Of a stretch of 64,000 nt of DNA, positions 25,909 to 34,043 are shown piece after piece (the stretch's first letter is position 1; each line of letters starts with the position of its first letter). The stretch is from assembly GCA_902547755.1 (NCBI GenBank), contig CACCPA010000002.1, positions 124,001 through 188,000 of the forward strand. Reading direction: 5' to 3'. This DNA is from Halieaceae bacterium (lineage in GTDB: Bacteria; Pseudomonadota; Gammaproteobacteria; Pseudomonadales; Halieaceae). The notes beneath the pieces are model-generated. The model had not been told where the DNA came from, ran no database searches, and saw only the letters and a list, made by a program, of their open reading frames with translations. The position numbers were made by a program, and so were the translations under genes.

Positions 25909-27051
25909 TTAGCCTTCCCCTTCCATTAGGTTTTTAATAGTGGGGTGAACCACCGCTCCACCGTGCGTGATGACACAGCCCGGTAAAATGTCGTTCTCCA
26001 TATCGAGAACAAATATCTTCGCTTCCGTATCCCAAGTGTCCTCAACCAAGTTAAACAGGTTGCTGGCATACATCTGAGACGCGTCCTTGGCGACCTCGTT
26101 CGCAAGATTCGCGGTGCCGACGATTGTCACACCATCAACGACAACGGTCTCATCAGGAACTGATCCCTCAACATTACCGCCGGTCTCTGCGGCCATATCG
26201 ACAATCACCGAACCTGGCGCCATCCCCTCAACCATGTCCTTGGTTACAAGAACAGGTGGCTTACGGCCAAACACTTGCGCCGTAGTAATCACGACATCAG
26301 AGTCAGCGATCACATCTTTCTGAGCCTGGCGCTGAATATCCACCTGCTCAGGGGTCAATTCTTTCGCGTAGCCGTCCGACGTCTGACCGGTATCTCCAAG
26401 ATCGATTTCCAAAAACTTTCCACCCAACGACTGAACCTGTTCCGCAACGACGGGGCGCGTATCAAATGCAATGACTCTAGCACCGAGACGTTTTGCGGTA
26501 GCAATTGCCTGAAGACCTGCAACGCCAGCACCGATGATGAATACCTTAGCTGGCTTAAGCGTACCTGCCGGCGTCATAAGCATTGGGAAAATGCGGGGAA
26601 GCTGCGCTGCTGCCAACATGACGGCAACATAGCCGGCCAGGTTCGCCTGAGAACTCAACGCGTCCATCTTCTGACTTCGTGTGGAACGCGGAATCATTTC
26701 CATGCTGATGGCGGTTATACCTTTATCAGCGAGCGTTTTAATCAGATCGCGCTCGTTAAACGGATCCAGATAAGACACGTGGATGCAACCGGACGTCATC
26801 ATGCCAATGTCATCTGCTTCAGGCTTACGCAGCCTCAACACCATGTCGGCGGAACCGAACAGAGCTGCACGATCGGTAACGATCTCTGCGCCAAGCTCCG
26901 CATAAATGCTGTCATCAAAGCCCACCGCTGCACCAGCGCCAGACTCGATAGCCACTTCGGCGCCGAGACGGATCATTTTCTTTACAGTTTCAGGAGTCGC
27001 GGAGGTGCGTCGCTCGCCTGCAACCGACTCGCGAGGAATAACAATACGCAT
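25909..27051 (-). CDS. pntAA: NAD(P) transhydrogenase subunit alpha 1
   Basis: Peripheral NAD(H)-binding domain I of the transhydrogenase. Seen: 380 residues; N-terminal MRIVIPRESVAGERRTSATPETV as in alanine dehydrogenase-related proteins; the RQD-loop region; NAD-binding GAGVAGLQAIATAKRLGA near residue 175; and the mobile-loop region around YAKELTPEQ. It stops before the membrane segment, which is encoded by the next gene. First gene of the operon; a chrR terminator and 82 bp of promoter DNA precede it, and the Shine-Dalgarno is weak. Confidence 0.96.
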   Translation of the reverse strand: MRIVIPRESVAGERRTSATPETVKKMIRLGAEVAIESGAGAAVGFDDSIYAELGAEIVTDRAALFGSADMVLRLRKPEADDIGMMTSGCIHVSYLDPFNERDLIKTLADKGITAISMEMIPRSTRSQKMDALSSQANLAGYVAVMLAAAQLPRIFPMLMTPAGTLKPAKVFIIGAGVAGLQAIATAKRLGARVIAFDTRPVVAEQVQSLGGKFLEIDLGDTGQTSDGYAKELTPEQVDIQRQAQKDVIADSDVVITTAQVFGRKPPVLVTKDMVEGMAPGSVIVDMAAETGGNVEGSVPDETVVVDGVTIVGTANLANEVAKDASQMYASNLFNLVEDTWDTEAKIFVLDMENDILPGCVITHGGAVVHPTIKNLMEGEG

Positions 27052-27132
27052 GGAAGATGCTCGCTTTTTTAAGTTTGGGGGTTGTACGTCTATTGGATGT
27101 AAGAGGATCTCATCGAGTCCGCTTTATCGATA

Positions 27133-27155
27133 CAAAAATCCGCAATACCGCGGAT
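27133..27155 (-). terminator. Intrinsic terminator of the sigma/chrR operon
   Basis: Seen: ATCCGC-AATACC-GCGGAT, a 6-bp perfect stem with 6-nt loop (27138-27155). On the minus strand it is followed by five T (27133-27137). It stands 87 bp behind the chrR stop and upstream of pntAA. A longer 10-bp inverted repeat (27089-27098 and 27180-27189) surrounds it. Confidence 0.65.
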
Positions 27156-27241
27156 AGCCCAAATAAATTTCTGAGCCTTATCCAATAGATGTTAGCTGCC
27201 TGCGCACCCGACCGGCGCAGAAACGATCGGCTTGGAAAAGA

Positions 27242-27892
27242 CTAGCCCGCTCGAAGCTGCAACAGTGGACTCAACCAGCGATGGTGCCAGTGAGTGAATC
27301 GAAGCGGTGATTCGAGAACCGCCAGACAAATGCAGTCGCCACCGGGGAGTGCCGTCGGCGCGTGAATGTCACCCGCTTCACGAGTGATGAAATCGCCGGC
27401 ATGGTACGAGCCGGTTTCGTCGCTAAAACCACCCTGCAAAACCAAAGTCATCTCTGTCCCGGAGTGATTATGCTGAGGAATACGGCCGCCCTCTGCGATG
27501 TGATAAAGCGAGAACTCCGCCGCGCCATCAATATCGCCCAGATCAGCGATACGCAGTGAGCGAGTCACTTTTTTCCACTGAAGCTCATCCAGATTTCCCT
27601 TGCGGATCTGCTTCACTGTCCATGACATTGGTGAAGCGTTCGCATCGTTGGCCGCGCGGTCTTCTTGCACCTCATCAAGGCGAGCAAGAACGTTATCGAA
27701 AAGGCTGGGGTTGATATCAACGGGTTCAGCATCCTCAAACATCGTGGCACCAAGGCTCTCTAATTGTGAAAGCCGTTGGCGACATTCAGAGCAAAACTGG
27801 AGGTGCGTAGAAACGACAACACTTTGCGCAGCCGGAAGTGCGCTCGCTGCAAACTCGAGTAGCGTATTTGTATCCGGATGATGTTTAACCAT
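27242..27892 (-). CDS. chrR: ChrR-type zinc anti-sigma factor with cupin domain
   Basis: Binds and silences its cognate ECF sigma factor, releasing it on singlet oxygen or related stress. Seen: 216 residues. The N-terminal zinc anti-sigma domain has H5 and H30-x3-C34-x2-C37. The C-terminal cupin has H141, H143, E147 and H177, plus C187 and C189. Known: Rhodobacter sphaeroides ChrR uses H6/H31/C35/C38 and H141/H143/E147/H177 with C187/C189, so every ligand is kept, the cupin ones at the same numbers. Encoded 142 bp behind the sigma gene on the same strand; this gap is long for a coupled pair and shows no open frame. Confidence 0.95.
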   Translation of the reverse strand: MVKHHPDTNTLLEFAASALPAAQSVVVSTHLQFCSECRQRLSQLESLGATMFEDAEPVDINPSLFDNVLARLDEVQEDRAANDANASPMSWTVKQIRKGNLDELQWKKVTRSLRIADLGDIDGAAEFSLYHIAEGGRIPQHNHSGTEMTLVLQGGFSDETGSYHAGDFITREAGDIHAPTALPGGDCICLAVLESPLRFTHWHHRWLSPLLQLRAG

Positions 27893-28034
27893 GACGATCT
27901 TTTAACCCTGCCCTTACTATCAGTCAACTGCATATAATTCGTCTGCGGTACGACCGACTGTATCCGCCGGTTCAGCCCTAGCAAACTATTTTACCGCTTA
28001 TGCAAACTAATACCCATATTTTTGCCTTTGCGGA

Positions 28035-28664
28035 TCACTCCTCCCAGCCCGCGTCCATAAACACCTGTAATTTTTGAATAGCCAAGCGCACGCGAGACTT
28101 CACAGTACCAAGCGGCAAACCTAACTCTGCAGCTGTCTCAGAGTGCGACTTACCTTCCATGTAGACCTTCGCAAGAATCTGCGCCTGATCCTGGGGAAGA
28201 TCACTCATCAGCTCTCGAACACGAACAGCGCCTCTCGATGCATGAAGCGCCATCGTGGGCTCATCGCCCTCTAGTTCAAAACCGATGTCCTCGGCTTCGA
28301 GCTGCGTATCAAACTTCTGAAGCCGTCGGAACATATCGGTCCGACAGTTTCTCGCAATGGTGTACACCCAAGTACTAGCGGCAGCTTTCTCTGGATTAAA
28401 GCCAGCAGCTTTCTGCCATACCTTCAGCATCACCTCTTGAACCAGCTCATCGGCGTGCGCCGCGGATAACGAGGAGCCCGACAATGCAAAAGCCTTTATA
28501 AGAGGAGCAAAGTGCGAAAAAAACTTCGCAAATGCGGCGCGATCGCGATGTTCTGCGATTCTGACAACGCATTGACTCCACTCATCCGTTCGGCGCCCCG
28601 TGGGAACCGACCAAGCAGAGGTCGCGGGTTGTCCGCGTGCGCCTTCTCCCTGCTTGTCTACCAT
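28035..28664 (-). CDS. rpoE: ECF sigma factor, RpoE/ECF11-like, partner of ChrR
   Basis: Alternative sigma factor predicted to switch on a photo-oxidative stress response. Seen: 209 residues from ATG 28664, which has AAAGGAGAG 8 nt upstream; the longer frame to 28724 lacks this. Region 2 holds DELVQEVMLKVWQKAAGFNPEKAAASTWVYTIARNCRTD. Region 4 holds LPQDQAQILAKVYMEGKSHSETAAELGLPLGTVKSRVRLA. Known: this class is paired with ChrR in alphaproteobacteria and marine gammaproteobacteria, and the divergent operon carries genes typical of that regulon. The symbol follows Rhodobacter; it is not the envelope-stress RpoE of Escherichia coli. Confidence 0.92.
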   Translation of the reverse strand: MVDKQGEGARGQPATSAWSVPTGRRTDEWSQCVVRIAEHRDRAAFAKFFSHFAPLIKAFALSGSSLSAAHADELVQEVMLKVWQKAAGFNPEKAAASTWVYTIARNCRTDMFRRLQKFDTQLEAEDIGFELEGDEPTMALHASRGAVRVRELMSDLPQDQAQILAKVYMEGKSHSETAAELGLPLGTVKSRVRLAIQKLQVFMDAGWEE

Positions 28665-28720
28665 CCAGCACTCTCCTTTGAGCGTATCTCCCCACAGAAT
28701 ACACAAATATAATAAACTTG

Positions 28721-28734
28721 ACACCTTAATGTGT
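28721..28734. promoter_or_regulatory. ACACcTTAAtGTGT palindrome in the sigma/oxidoreductase divergent promoter region
   Basis: Seen: ACAC and GTGT arms around a TTAA centre with one mismatched pair, 57 bp upstream of the sigma start. It sits in AT-rich DNA next to a TTGACA hexamer at 28719-28724 on the plus strand. It may be an operator or part of a promoter; no regulator can be named. Confidence 0.3.
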
Positions 28735-28759
28735 ATATTAAAACTTACATATCGCCCAT

Positions 28760-28782
28760 TATTCCGGTAACTAGTCGGAATA
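28760..28782. promoter_or_regulatory. 23-bp perfect inverted repeat upstream of the oxidoreductase operon
   Basis: Seen: TATTCCG, nine bases (GTAACTAGT), CGGAATA. Both 7-bp arms match perfectly. It ends 29 bp before the ATG of the first operon gene, so it covers the position expected for the core promoter. The symmetry suggests a dimeric repressor or activator. A clear ECF11-type TGATCC box is not visible nearby, so direct control by the adjacent sigma factor is not shown. Confidence 0.5.
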
Positions 28783-28811
28783 CGGTATCGACGCGGTTTT
28801 GAGGTAAAACA

Positions 28812-30074
28812 ATGGCCACAGCCATTATTGGTACAGGAATTTCAGGTCTTGGATGCGCCTATCGTTTGGCGCAAGCGGGCGAGCCTGTTGTTGTTTTTGA
28901 AGCGGCAGACAAGGTCGGCGGCCACACGGCCACCAAGCAAGTGTCGGTTTCCAGCGGTGAATACGCGGTTGATACCGGATTTATTGTATACAACGACTGG
29001 ACATACCCTGAGTTCATTTCACTCATGGACGAGTTGGGGGTAACAAACCAACCGACCTCGATGGGGTTCTCTGTTTCCGATGACATCACCGGCCTCGAGT
29101 ACGCTGGAAACAACCTAAACACCTTATTTGCGCAACGTCAGAACCTGCTCTCGCCTAAATTTGTTGGGATGGTCAGAGACATTCTTCGATTCAACAAGGT
29201 AGCAGTGGAAGACCTTGAAGCTGGCAGGCTGCGCAGCGGCGAGACGCTGCAGGACTATCTAGAGCGGCACGGCTTCAATGAGTTCTTCCGACGCAACTAC
29301 CTTATCAGCATGGCATCAGCCATCTGGTCTGCAAACTTCGAGGAAAGCCTGAACTTTCCCGCAGAATTTTTTGTTCGATTTTTCAAGAATCACGGTCTGT
29401 TACAGGTCAAAAACCGACCTCAGTGGCGAGTGTTACGCGGCGGCAGCCAGAGTTACCTGGCGCCCCTGTGTGCGCCGTTTGAGAAGAACATTCGCACCAA
29501 CTGCGCAGTGACCGCCGTCGTGCGTCAGCAGGGTCAGTCTCCCAGATTACGGACACATCAGGGTGAAGACCTGAGCTTTGATGACATCGTCATTGCGACA
29601 CACGGGGATCAGGCAATGGACATGCTTAGTGATATCGATGACACCGAATCATCTGTGCTAAGCGAACTCCCCTACTCTGAAAATGAAGTTGTGCTCCACA
29701 CCGACACACACTTGCTCCCGAGAAAGCGCCTCGCGTGGTCGAGCTGGAACTATCGGCTACGTGAGTCGAACAGCCAAGCAACGCTGACTTACAACATGAA
29801 TATTCTTCAAGGGATCAACTCTCCAGAAACCTTTTGCGTAACGCTTAACGACACTGACGCAATTGACCCGAGAACAATCTTGGGCGAGTACCGATACGCA
29901 CATCCGCAGTTCACCATCAAAGGCATCGCCGCTCAGCAACGCTGGCCTGAAATCAATGGACCGCGGAACACATGGTTCTGTGGTGCCTACTGGCGCAACG
30001 GTTTTCACGAGGACGGTCTTTTCAGCGGCAATCGTGTCGCCGACGCCATCATCAAGAAGCGAGGCTTCCAGTGA
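28812..30074 (+). CDS. FAD-dependent amine-oxidase-like oxidoreductase (COG2907 type)
   Basis: Flavoprotein of the protoporphyrinogen-oxidase/desaturase-like fold. Seen: 420 residues; N-terminal FAD motif IIGTGISGLGCAYRLA followed by VVFEAADKVGGHTATK; DTGFIVYNDWTYPEF, a hallmark of this subgroup; and a C-terminal FAD closure ENEDGLFSGNRVADAI-like segment (FHEDGLFSGNRVADAI). Known: this family is found beside DUF1365 and cyclopropane-fatty-acid synthase genes and in ChrR-linked clusters. Inferred: it acts on membrane fatty acids, perhaps as a desaturase, in the photo-oxidative response. It starts the operon; the next gene overlaps by 4 bp. Confidence 0.88.
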   Translation: MATAIIGTGISGLGCAYRLAQAGEPVVVFEAADKVGGHTATKQVSVSSGEYAVDTGFIVYNDWTYPEFISLMDELGVTNQPTSMGFSVSDDITGLEYAGNNLNTLFAQRQNLLSPKFVGMVRDILRFNKVAVEDLEAGRLRSGETLQDYLERHGFNEFFRRNYLISMASAIWSANFEESLNFPAEFFVRFFKNHGLLQVKNRPQWRVLRGGSQSYLAPLCAPFEKNIRTNCAVTAVVRQQGQSPRLRTHQGEDLSFDDIVIATHGDQAMDMLSDIDDTESSVLSELPYSENEVVLHTDTHLLPRKRLAWSSWNYRLRESNSQATLTYNMNILQGINSPETFCVTLNDTDAIDPRTILGEYRYAHPQFTIKGIAAQQRWPEINGPRNTWFCGAYWRNGFHEDGLFSGNRVADAIIKKRGFQ

Positions 30075-30823
30075 ATTCTGCGTTCTATGTGGGTCGACTG
30101 GCGCACGCGCGGACGACACCCAAACCTCATCGGTTCAGTTATCGGGTATTCATGCCCTTCGTTGATGTGGAGAAGATAAGCGACATTACCCACCGAGCCA
30201 TTGGCTGGGGTTCGCGACGTTTGGCGCCAGCGCGCTTTACCCGCAGCGACTTCATTGGCGACGAAAACCTCACTGTGGCAGAGGCCGTCAAACAGCGTAT
30301 TTTCGAAGAGACAAACCAGCACTTCGAGGGACGGATCTTTCTGCTCGCCAATTGGCGATATTTCGGGCTTCAGAATAACCCGATCGCCTGTTATTTCTGC
30401 AAAGGCACATCGAGCGAACGACTCGAATTTATTGTCGCCGAGGTCACCAATACGCCCTGGGGTGAAAGACATAGCTACGTCCTCCCTGTCGACCATTCAG
30501 ACGCACTTTTCCAGACAGAGTTTCAAAAGGAACTTCATGTTTCGCCGTTCCACGGTATGCAACAACAGTACCGCTGGTCGTCGACGGTTCCAGATGAAAC
30601 CTTGGCCATCAAGCTCACCAATCTTGAGAACGGGAAACGTGTTTTCCATGCATCGCTGACGCTTTCACGACTCCCGATTACGCGTTTTACCGGACTCTCC
30701 CTGCTGGCGCGCTTTCCCTTCGAGACAGCCAAAGTCACAGCAGGTATTTATTGGCAGGCATCTGTCCTATTTCTGCGGCGTGTGCCTCTCTTCGCTCATC
30801 CAAAGAATAACTCTGTTAGCTAA
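30071..30823 (+). CDS. DUF1365 family protein
   Basis: Conserved cytosolic protein of unproven function. Seen: 250 residues from GTG 30071, embedded in the stop of the oxidoreductase gene. The N-terminus NSAFYVGRLAHARTTPKPHRFSYRVF contains the family hallmark G-x-x-x-H-x-R-x-x-P-x-x-H-x-F-x-Y. Later segments include LLANWRYFGLQNNPIACYFC and HVSPFHGMQQQYRW. An open extension to 29972 lies inside the upstream gene and is a shadow. Known: nearly always adjacent to an FAD oxidoreductase and a CFA-type methyltransferase. Inferred: partner in the same lipid modification. Confidence 0.9.
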   Translation: MNSAFYVGRLAHARTTPKPHRFSYRVFMPFVDVEKISDITHRAIGWGSRRLAPARFTRSDFIGDENLTVAEAVKQRIFEETNQHFEGRIFLLANWRYFGLQNNPIACYFCKGTSSERLEFIVAEVTNTPWGERHSYVLPVDHSDALFQTEFQKELHVSPFHGMQQQYRWSSTVPDETLAIKLTNLENGKRVFHASLTLSRLPITRFTGLSLLARFPFETAKVTAGIYWQASVLFLRRVPLFAHPKNNSVS

Positions 30824-30836
30824 GTAGGAATGTCTT

Positions 30837-32099
30837 ATGACCACACGTCAGGTAGATGTTAAACACATAGATAAATTGCCCTCAGTAAAATCGTGGCGCA
30901 GTACTGAACTCACAAAACGTCTGGTGTTCAAGCTCTTCGGCAGCCTGCGGCATGGTGAGCTGATCGTTCACGACAGTGGAGAGACACACCGTTTCGGCGA
31001 TGGTGATCTATCGATTGCGCCGACCGCCTCGGTCACGATTCACGAGCCCAGCGCTTACTCAAGGATTCTCATGGGCGGAACCATGGGTGCTGCAGAGGCG
31101 TATATCGACGGCGATTGGAGCACTGATCAACTCACCAATGTGACACGGGTATTCAGCGCCAACATGCCAATTCTTGAGTCCATGAAAAACAATCAAAACT
31201 GGTTGGTTAAAAGTGCGCTTAAACTGGCACACGCAGCGCGTAGAAACTCACTGACCGGATCGCGGGAGAACATTGCCGCGCATTACGATTTGGGCAACGA
31301 CTTCTTCTCGCTTTTTCTAGACCCTACCCTCATGTATTCGTCGGCGGTATTCCCACCGAATTGCGATAACCTAGCTGAGGCTTCGCAGCACAAGCTACAG
31401 CTTATATGCGAGGATCTCGAGCTGAAGCCAACCGATCATTTGATTGAAATTGGCACGGGCTGGGGAGGCATGGCCATCTACGCTGCCGAGAACTACGGCT
31501 GCAAGGTAACCACCACCACAATTTCGCGTGAGCAGCTGGAATATGCGCAAGCAGAAGTCGAAAAGCGAGGACTGCAAGACAAAATTACCCTGCTCTTCGA
31601 AGATTACCGAGACCTGTCCGGTCAGTTCGACAAGTTGGTCTCCATCGAGATGATCGAAGCCGTTGGGCACGAATACTTCGATACGTATTTCAACTGTGTC
31701 AGCAACTTACTCAAGCCCGATGGCAAAGCGGTGATTCAGGCCATCACTATCAACAAACAACGCTACGATGACTATCGCAAGTCAGTCGATTTCATCAAAA
31801 GATACATCTTTCCAGGCGGCTGCCTGCCCTCGCTGAATATCATCAGCGGCGCGCTGACCCGCAGAACCGATATGCAAATTATCGACCTTAGAGATATCGC
31901 CCTCGATTACGCGCGAACACTCCAGCATTGGCATGACGCCTTCATGGCTGAACTGGATGTTGTAAAAGCCTTGGGGTTCGATGAGAAATTCATTCGCATG
32001 TGGCGCTTTTACTTAAGCTACTGTGAAGGTGGATTTCGTGAACGTATTATTGGAACCTACCAAATAACAATGGCAAAGCCGCACTACCGGCCCACGTAA
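30837..32099 (+). CDS. Cyclopropane-fatty-acyl-phospholipid synthase family methyltransferase
   Basis: SAM-dependent modification of unsaturated acyl chains in membrane phospholipids. Seen: 420 residues; N-terminal lipid-binding domain (ILMGGTMGAAEAYIDGDWS); SRENIAAHYDLGNDFFSLFLD; SAM motif LIEIGTGWGGMAIYAAENYGC near residue 200; SIEMIEAVGHEYFDTYF; and GGCLPS near 325. AGGA stands 9 nt before the ATG. Whether the product is a cyclopropane or a methylated acyl chain (UfaM-like, on the way to furan fatty acids) cannot be read from the sequence. Third gene of the operon, 13 bp behind DUF1365. Confidence 0.93.
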   Translation: MTTRQVDVKHIDKLPSVKSWRSTELTKRLVFKLFGSLRHGELIVHDSGETHRFGDGDLSIAPTASVTIHEPSAYSRILMGGTMGAAEAYIDGDWSTDQLTNVTRVFSANMPILESMKNNQNWLVKSALKLAHAARRNSLTGSRENIAAHYDLGNDFFSLFLDPTLMYSSAVFPPNCDNLAEASQHKLQLICEDLELKPTDHLIEIGTGWGGMAIYAAENYGCKVTTTTISREQLEYAQAEVEKRGLQDKITLLFEDYRDLSGQFDKLVSIEMIEAVGHEYFDTYFNCVSNLLKPDGKAVIQAITINKQRYDDYRKSVDFIKRYIFPGGCLPSLNIISGALTRRTDMQIIDLRDIALDYARTLQHWHDAFMAELDVVKALGFDEKFIRMWRFYLSYCEGGFRERIIGTYQITMAKPHYRPT

Positions 32100-32102
32100 C
32101 CT

Positions 32103-33521
32103 ATGCTCTTATCATTTGCTCCGATTATTCTTCTTGTTTTCCTCCTTTTTTCGGCGGTTCAACTTTTCGGGGCAGATGCCTCCTACGGGCCCAACCAAGT
32201 AGCGCTACTAATCGCATCGGCGGCCGCCGGGCTGGTAGGTATGTACCGCGGCCTCACTTGGGCCGAAGTGCAAGAGAGCATGGTGGCCGGCATCAAAGTG
32301 GGCCTGGGACCGATTTTGATTCTCTTGGCCGTCGGAGGTTTGATTGGCAGCTGGATGATCGCAGGCACCGTGCCTGCCATGATCTACTACGGCGTCTCAA
32401 TTCTTAATCCATCGATCTTCTTTGCTGCTGCGGCGATTATTTGTGCGCTGGCTTCGATAAGCATCGGTAGCTCATGGACCGTCGCCGGCACCTTGGGTAT
32501 TGGACTTATCGGCATTGCGGACAGTTACGGACTGTCACCCGCCGTCGCCGCTGGAGCCATTATCAGTGGCGCCTATTTTGGCGATAAATTATCGCCGCTG
32601 TCCGACACCACAAATTTGGCCGCCGCCTGCACTAGCGTTGATTTATTCGCACACATTCGTCATATGTTATGGACGACGGTGCCCGCATTCTGCGTCGCCC
32701 TCTTGTTTTTCTCCCTAATTCCCTCAGGCGCGGCAACAGCCCCGGAGCAAATAGCGGAGCTTAGAGCTGCCATCAGTCAGGAATTTAATGTCGGCGTTGG
32801 TGTCCTTATTCCGCTCGCCGTGATGATTGGCCTCATTTGGAAGCGCGTGCCGGCTTACCCAGCCATCATGCTCGCCACATTGGCTGGGCTACTGACGGCG
32901 CTGACTTTACAGGCCGACGTCGTGCGAAAATTTGCGTTGATGGCAAATCCAGAAGCTACCATGCCCGTTGTCGAGGGCTTGTGGCGAACGCTATTTGCCG
33001 GCTTTGAAGGAACAACGACAAACGAGGAACTAAACCGCCTCATCAGCAAAGGCGGCATCGCCAGCATGCTCAACACGGTTTGGTTAATTGTCAGCGCACT
33101 TGCCTTCGGTGGCGTACTGGAACGGACCGGCATCCTCAAGCAAATTCTGGACAGTGTTCTCACCTTGGTAAAGTCCACGGGCGACCTTGTGGCCGCCACG
33201 GTAACAGGTGGCTTTATCACCAATATACTTGCCGCTGATCAGTTCCTTGCGATCGCATTACCGGGCAGGCTCTTCAGTAGCACCTATGACGACCGTGGGT
33301 TGAGCCGAGAAAACCTATCGCGAACGCTCGAAGACTCTGCAACCATGACTTCAGCTTTGATTCCATGGAACACCTGTGGTGCTTATATGGCCGCGACCCT
33401 GGGCATAGCAACCTTCGACTATGCGCCCTACGCCATCTTCAATCTCGCCTGCCCACTAATCGCCATTGGATTCGGCTACCTCGCGTTTAAACAAAAGCCC
33501 GCAGCACAGCAACCCGCATGA
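32103..33521 (+). CDS. NhaC-type Na+/H+ antiporter
   Basis: Secondary transporter of the NhaC/Na+:H+ antiporter superfamily, inner membrane. Seen: 472 residues with about 11-12 hydrophobic helices; ASISIGSSWTVAGTLGIG; GAIISGAYFGDKLSPLSDTTNLAAA, the NhaC hallmark; and a second repeat ADQFLAIALPGRLF ... LSRTLEDSATMTSALIPWNTCGAYMA. Starts only 3 bp behind the methyltransferase, and the thioesterase gene overlaps its stop, so it belongs to the lipid operon. Inferred role: ion homeostasis when membrane permeability changes, or export of an organic substrate. Exact substrate unknown. Confidence 0.88.
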   Translation: MLLSFAPIILLVFLLFSAVQLFGADASYGPNQVALLIASAAAGLVGMYRGLTWAEVQESMVAGIKVGLGPILILLAVGGLIGSWMIAGTVPAMIYYGVSILNPSIFFAAAAIICALASISIGSSWTVAGTLGIGLIGIADSYGLSPAVAAGAIISGAYFGDKLSPLSDTTNLAAACTSVDLFAHIRHMLWTTVPAFCVALLFFSLIPSGAATAPEQIAELRAAISQEFNVGVGVLIPLAVMIGLIWKRVPAYPAIMLATLAGLLTALTLQADVVRKFALMANPEATMPVVEGLWRTLFAGFEGTTTNEELNRLISKGGIASMLNTVWLIVSALAFGGVLERTGILKQILDSVLTLVKSTGDLVAATVTGGFITNILAADQFLAIALPGRLFSSTYDDRGLSRENLSRTLEDSATMTSALIPWNTCGAYMAATLGIATFDYAPYAIFNLACPLIAIGFGYLAFKQKPAAQQPA

Positions 33522-33949
33522 GCTGGGATCACGAAGCACCTTTCATTTTACGGTTCACCGTAGAGGCCAAGCACATTGATGCGCTTGAGCACACCAACAA
33601 CACGCAATACGTCACTTGGTGCAACGAGACCGCCTGGGCCCATACCACAGACCTAGGCCTAGGCGCTGATGCGTATCGATCACTCGACAGGGCGATGGCG
33701 CTTACCAAAGCCGAGTATCACTACCTTTTGGCAACACGACTGGGTGAGGAGCTAGAGGTGGGGACCTGGATTACCACTTGGGACCGACCCATGCTCATGG
33801 AGCGTCAGATGCAAATACGCTTGGTAGCCACGGGAGAAACCGTCCTTCGCGCCAAGCTGCAATTCGTCTGCATTGAAATTTCAACGGGGAAACCCAAACG
33901 GCCTCCAAAAGCCTTCATTGACGGTTATACACCTGCGCTCATTTTCTAA
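33518..33949 (+). CDS. Hotdog-fold acyl-CoA thioesterase (4HBT family)
   Basis: Small hydrolase for acyl-CoA or acyl-ACP esters. Seen: 143 residues of the YbgC/FadM-like hotdog fold; conserved HIDALEHTNNTQYVTWCNETAW in the position of the catalytic D-x-x-x-H-x-N-N-x-x-Y motif, here D-A-L-E-H-T-N-N-T-Q-Y. The ATG overlaps the antiporter stop by 4 bp (ATGA), making it the last gene of the five-gene operon. It faces epmA tail to tail over a 94-bp gap with no clear terminator hairpin. Inferred: release of acyl chains connected with the lipid modification upstream. Confidence 0.87.
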   Translation: MSWDHEAPFILRFTVEAKHIDALEHTNNTQYVTWCNETAWAHTTDLGLGADAYRSLDRAMALTKAEYHYLLATRLGEELEVGTWITTWDRPMLMERQMQIRLVATGETVLRAKLQFVCIEISTGKPKRPPKAFIDGYTPALIF

Positions 33950-34043
33950 AATCGTTGCAAGGCATCAATAGCATCATCAGCCGCGATAAAAAGTTACGTG
34001 GAAACGACGACTCTCCGGCCAAAGTGTTCGCACTGATACCGAG

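Noticed and set aside
26275-27072. 265-codon open frame opposite pntAA
   Set aside because: It lies fully antisense to a gene with clear family motifs, and its translation has shadow-like His/Arg/Cys composition.
28029-28037. TGATCC hexamer (minus strand) as an ECF11-type -35 box before chrR
   Set aside because: It is formed by the sigma stop codon and following bases, and no TAAGA-like -10 lies 18 bp on.
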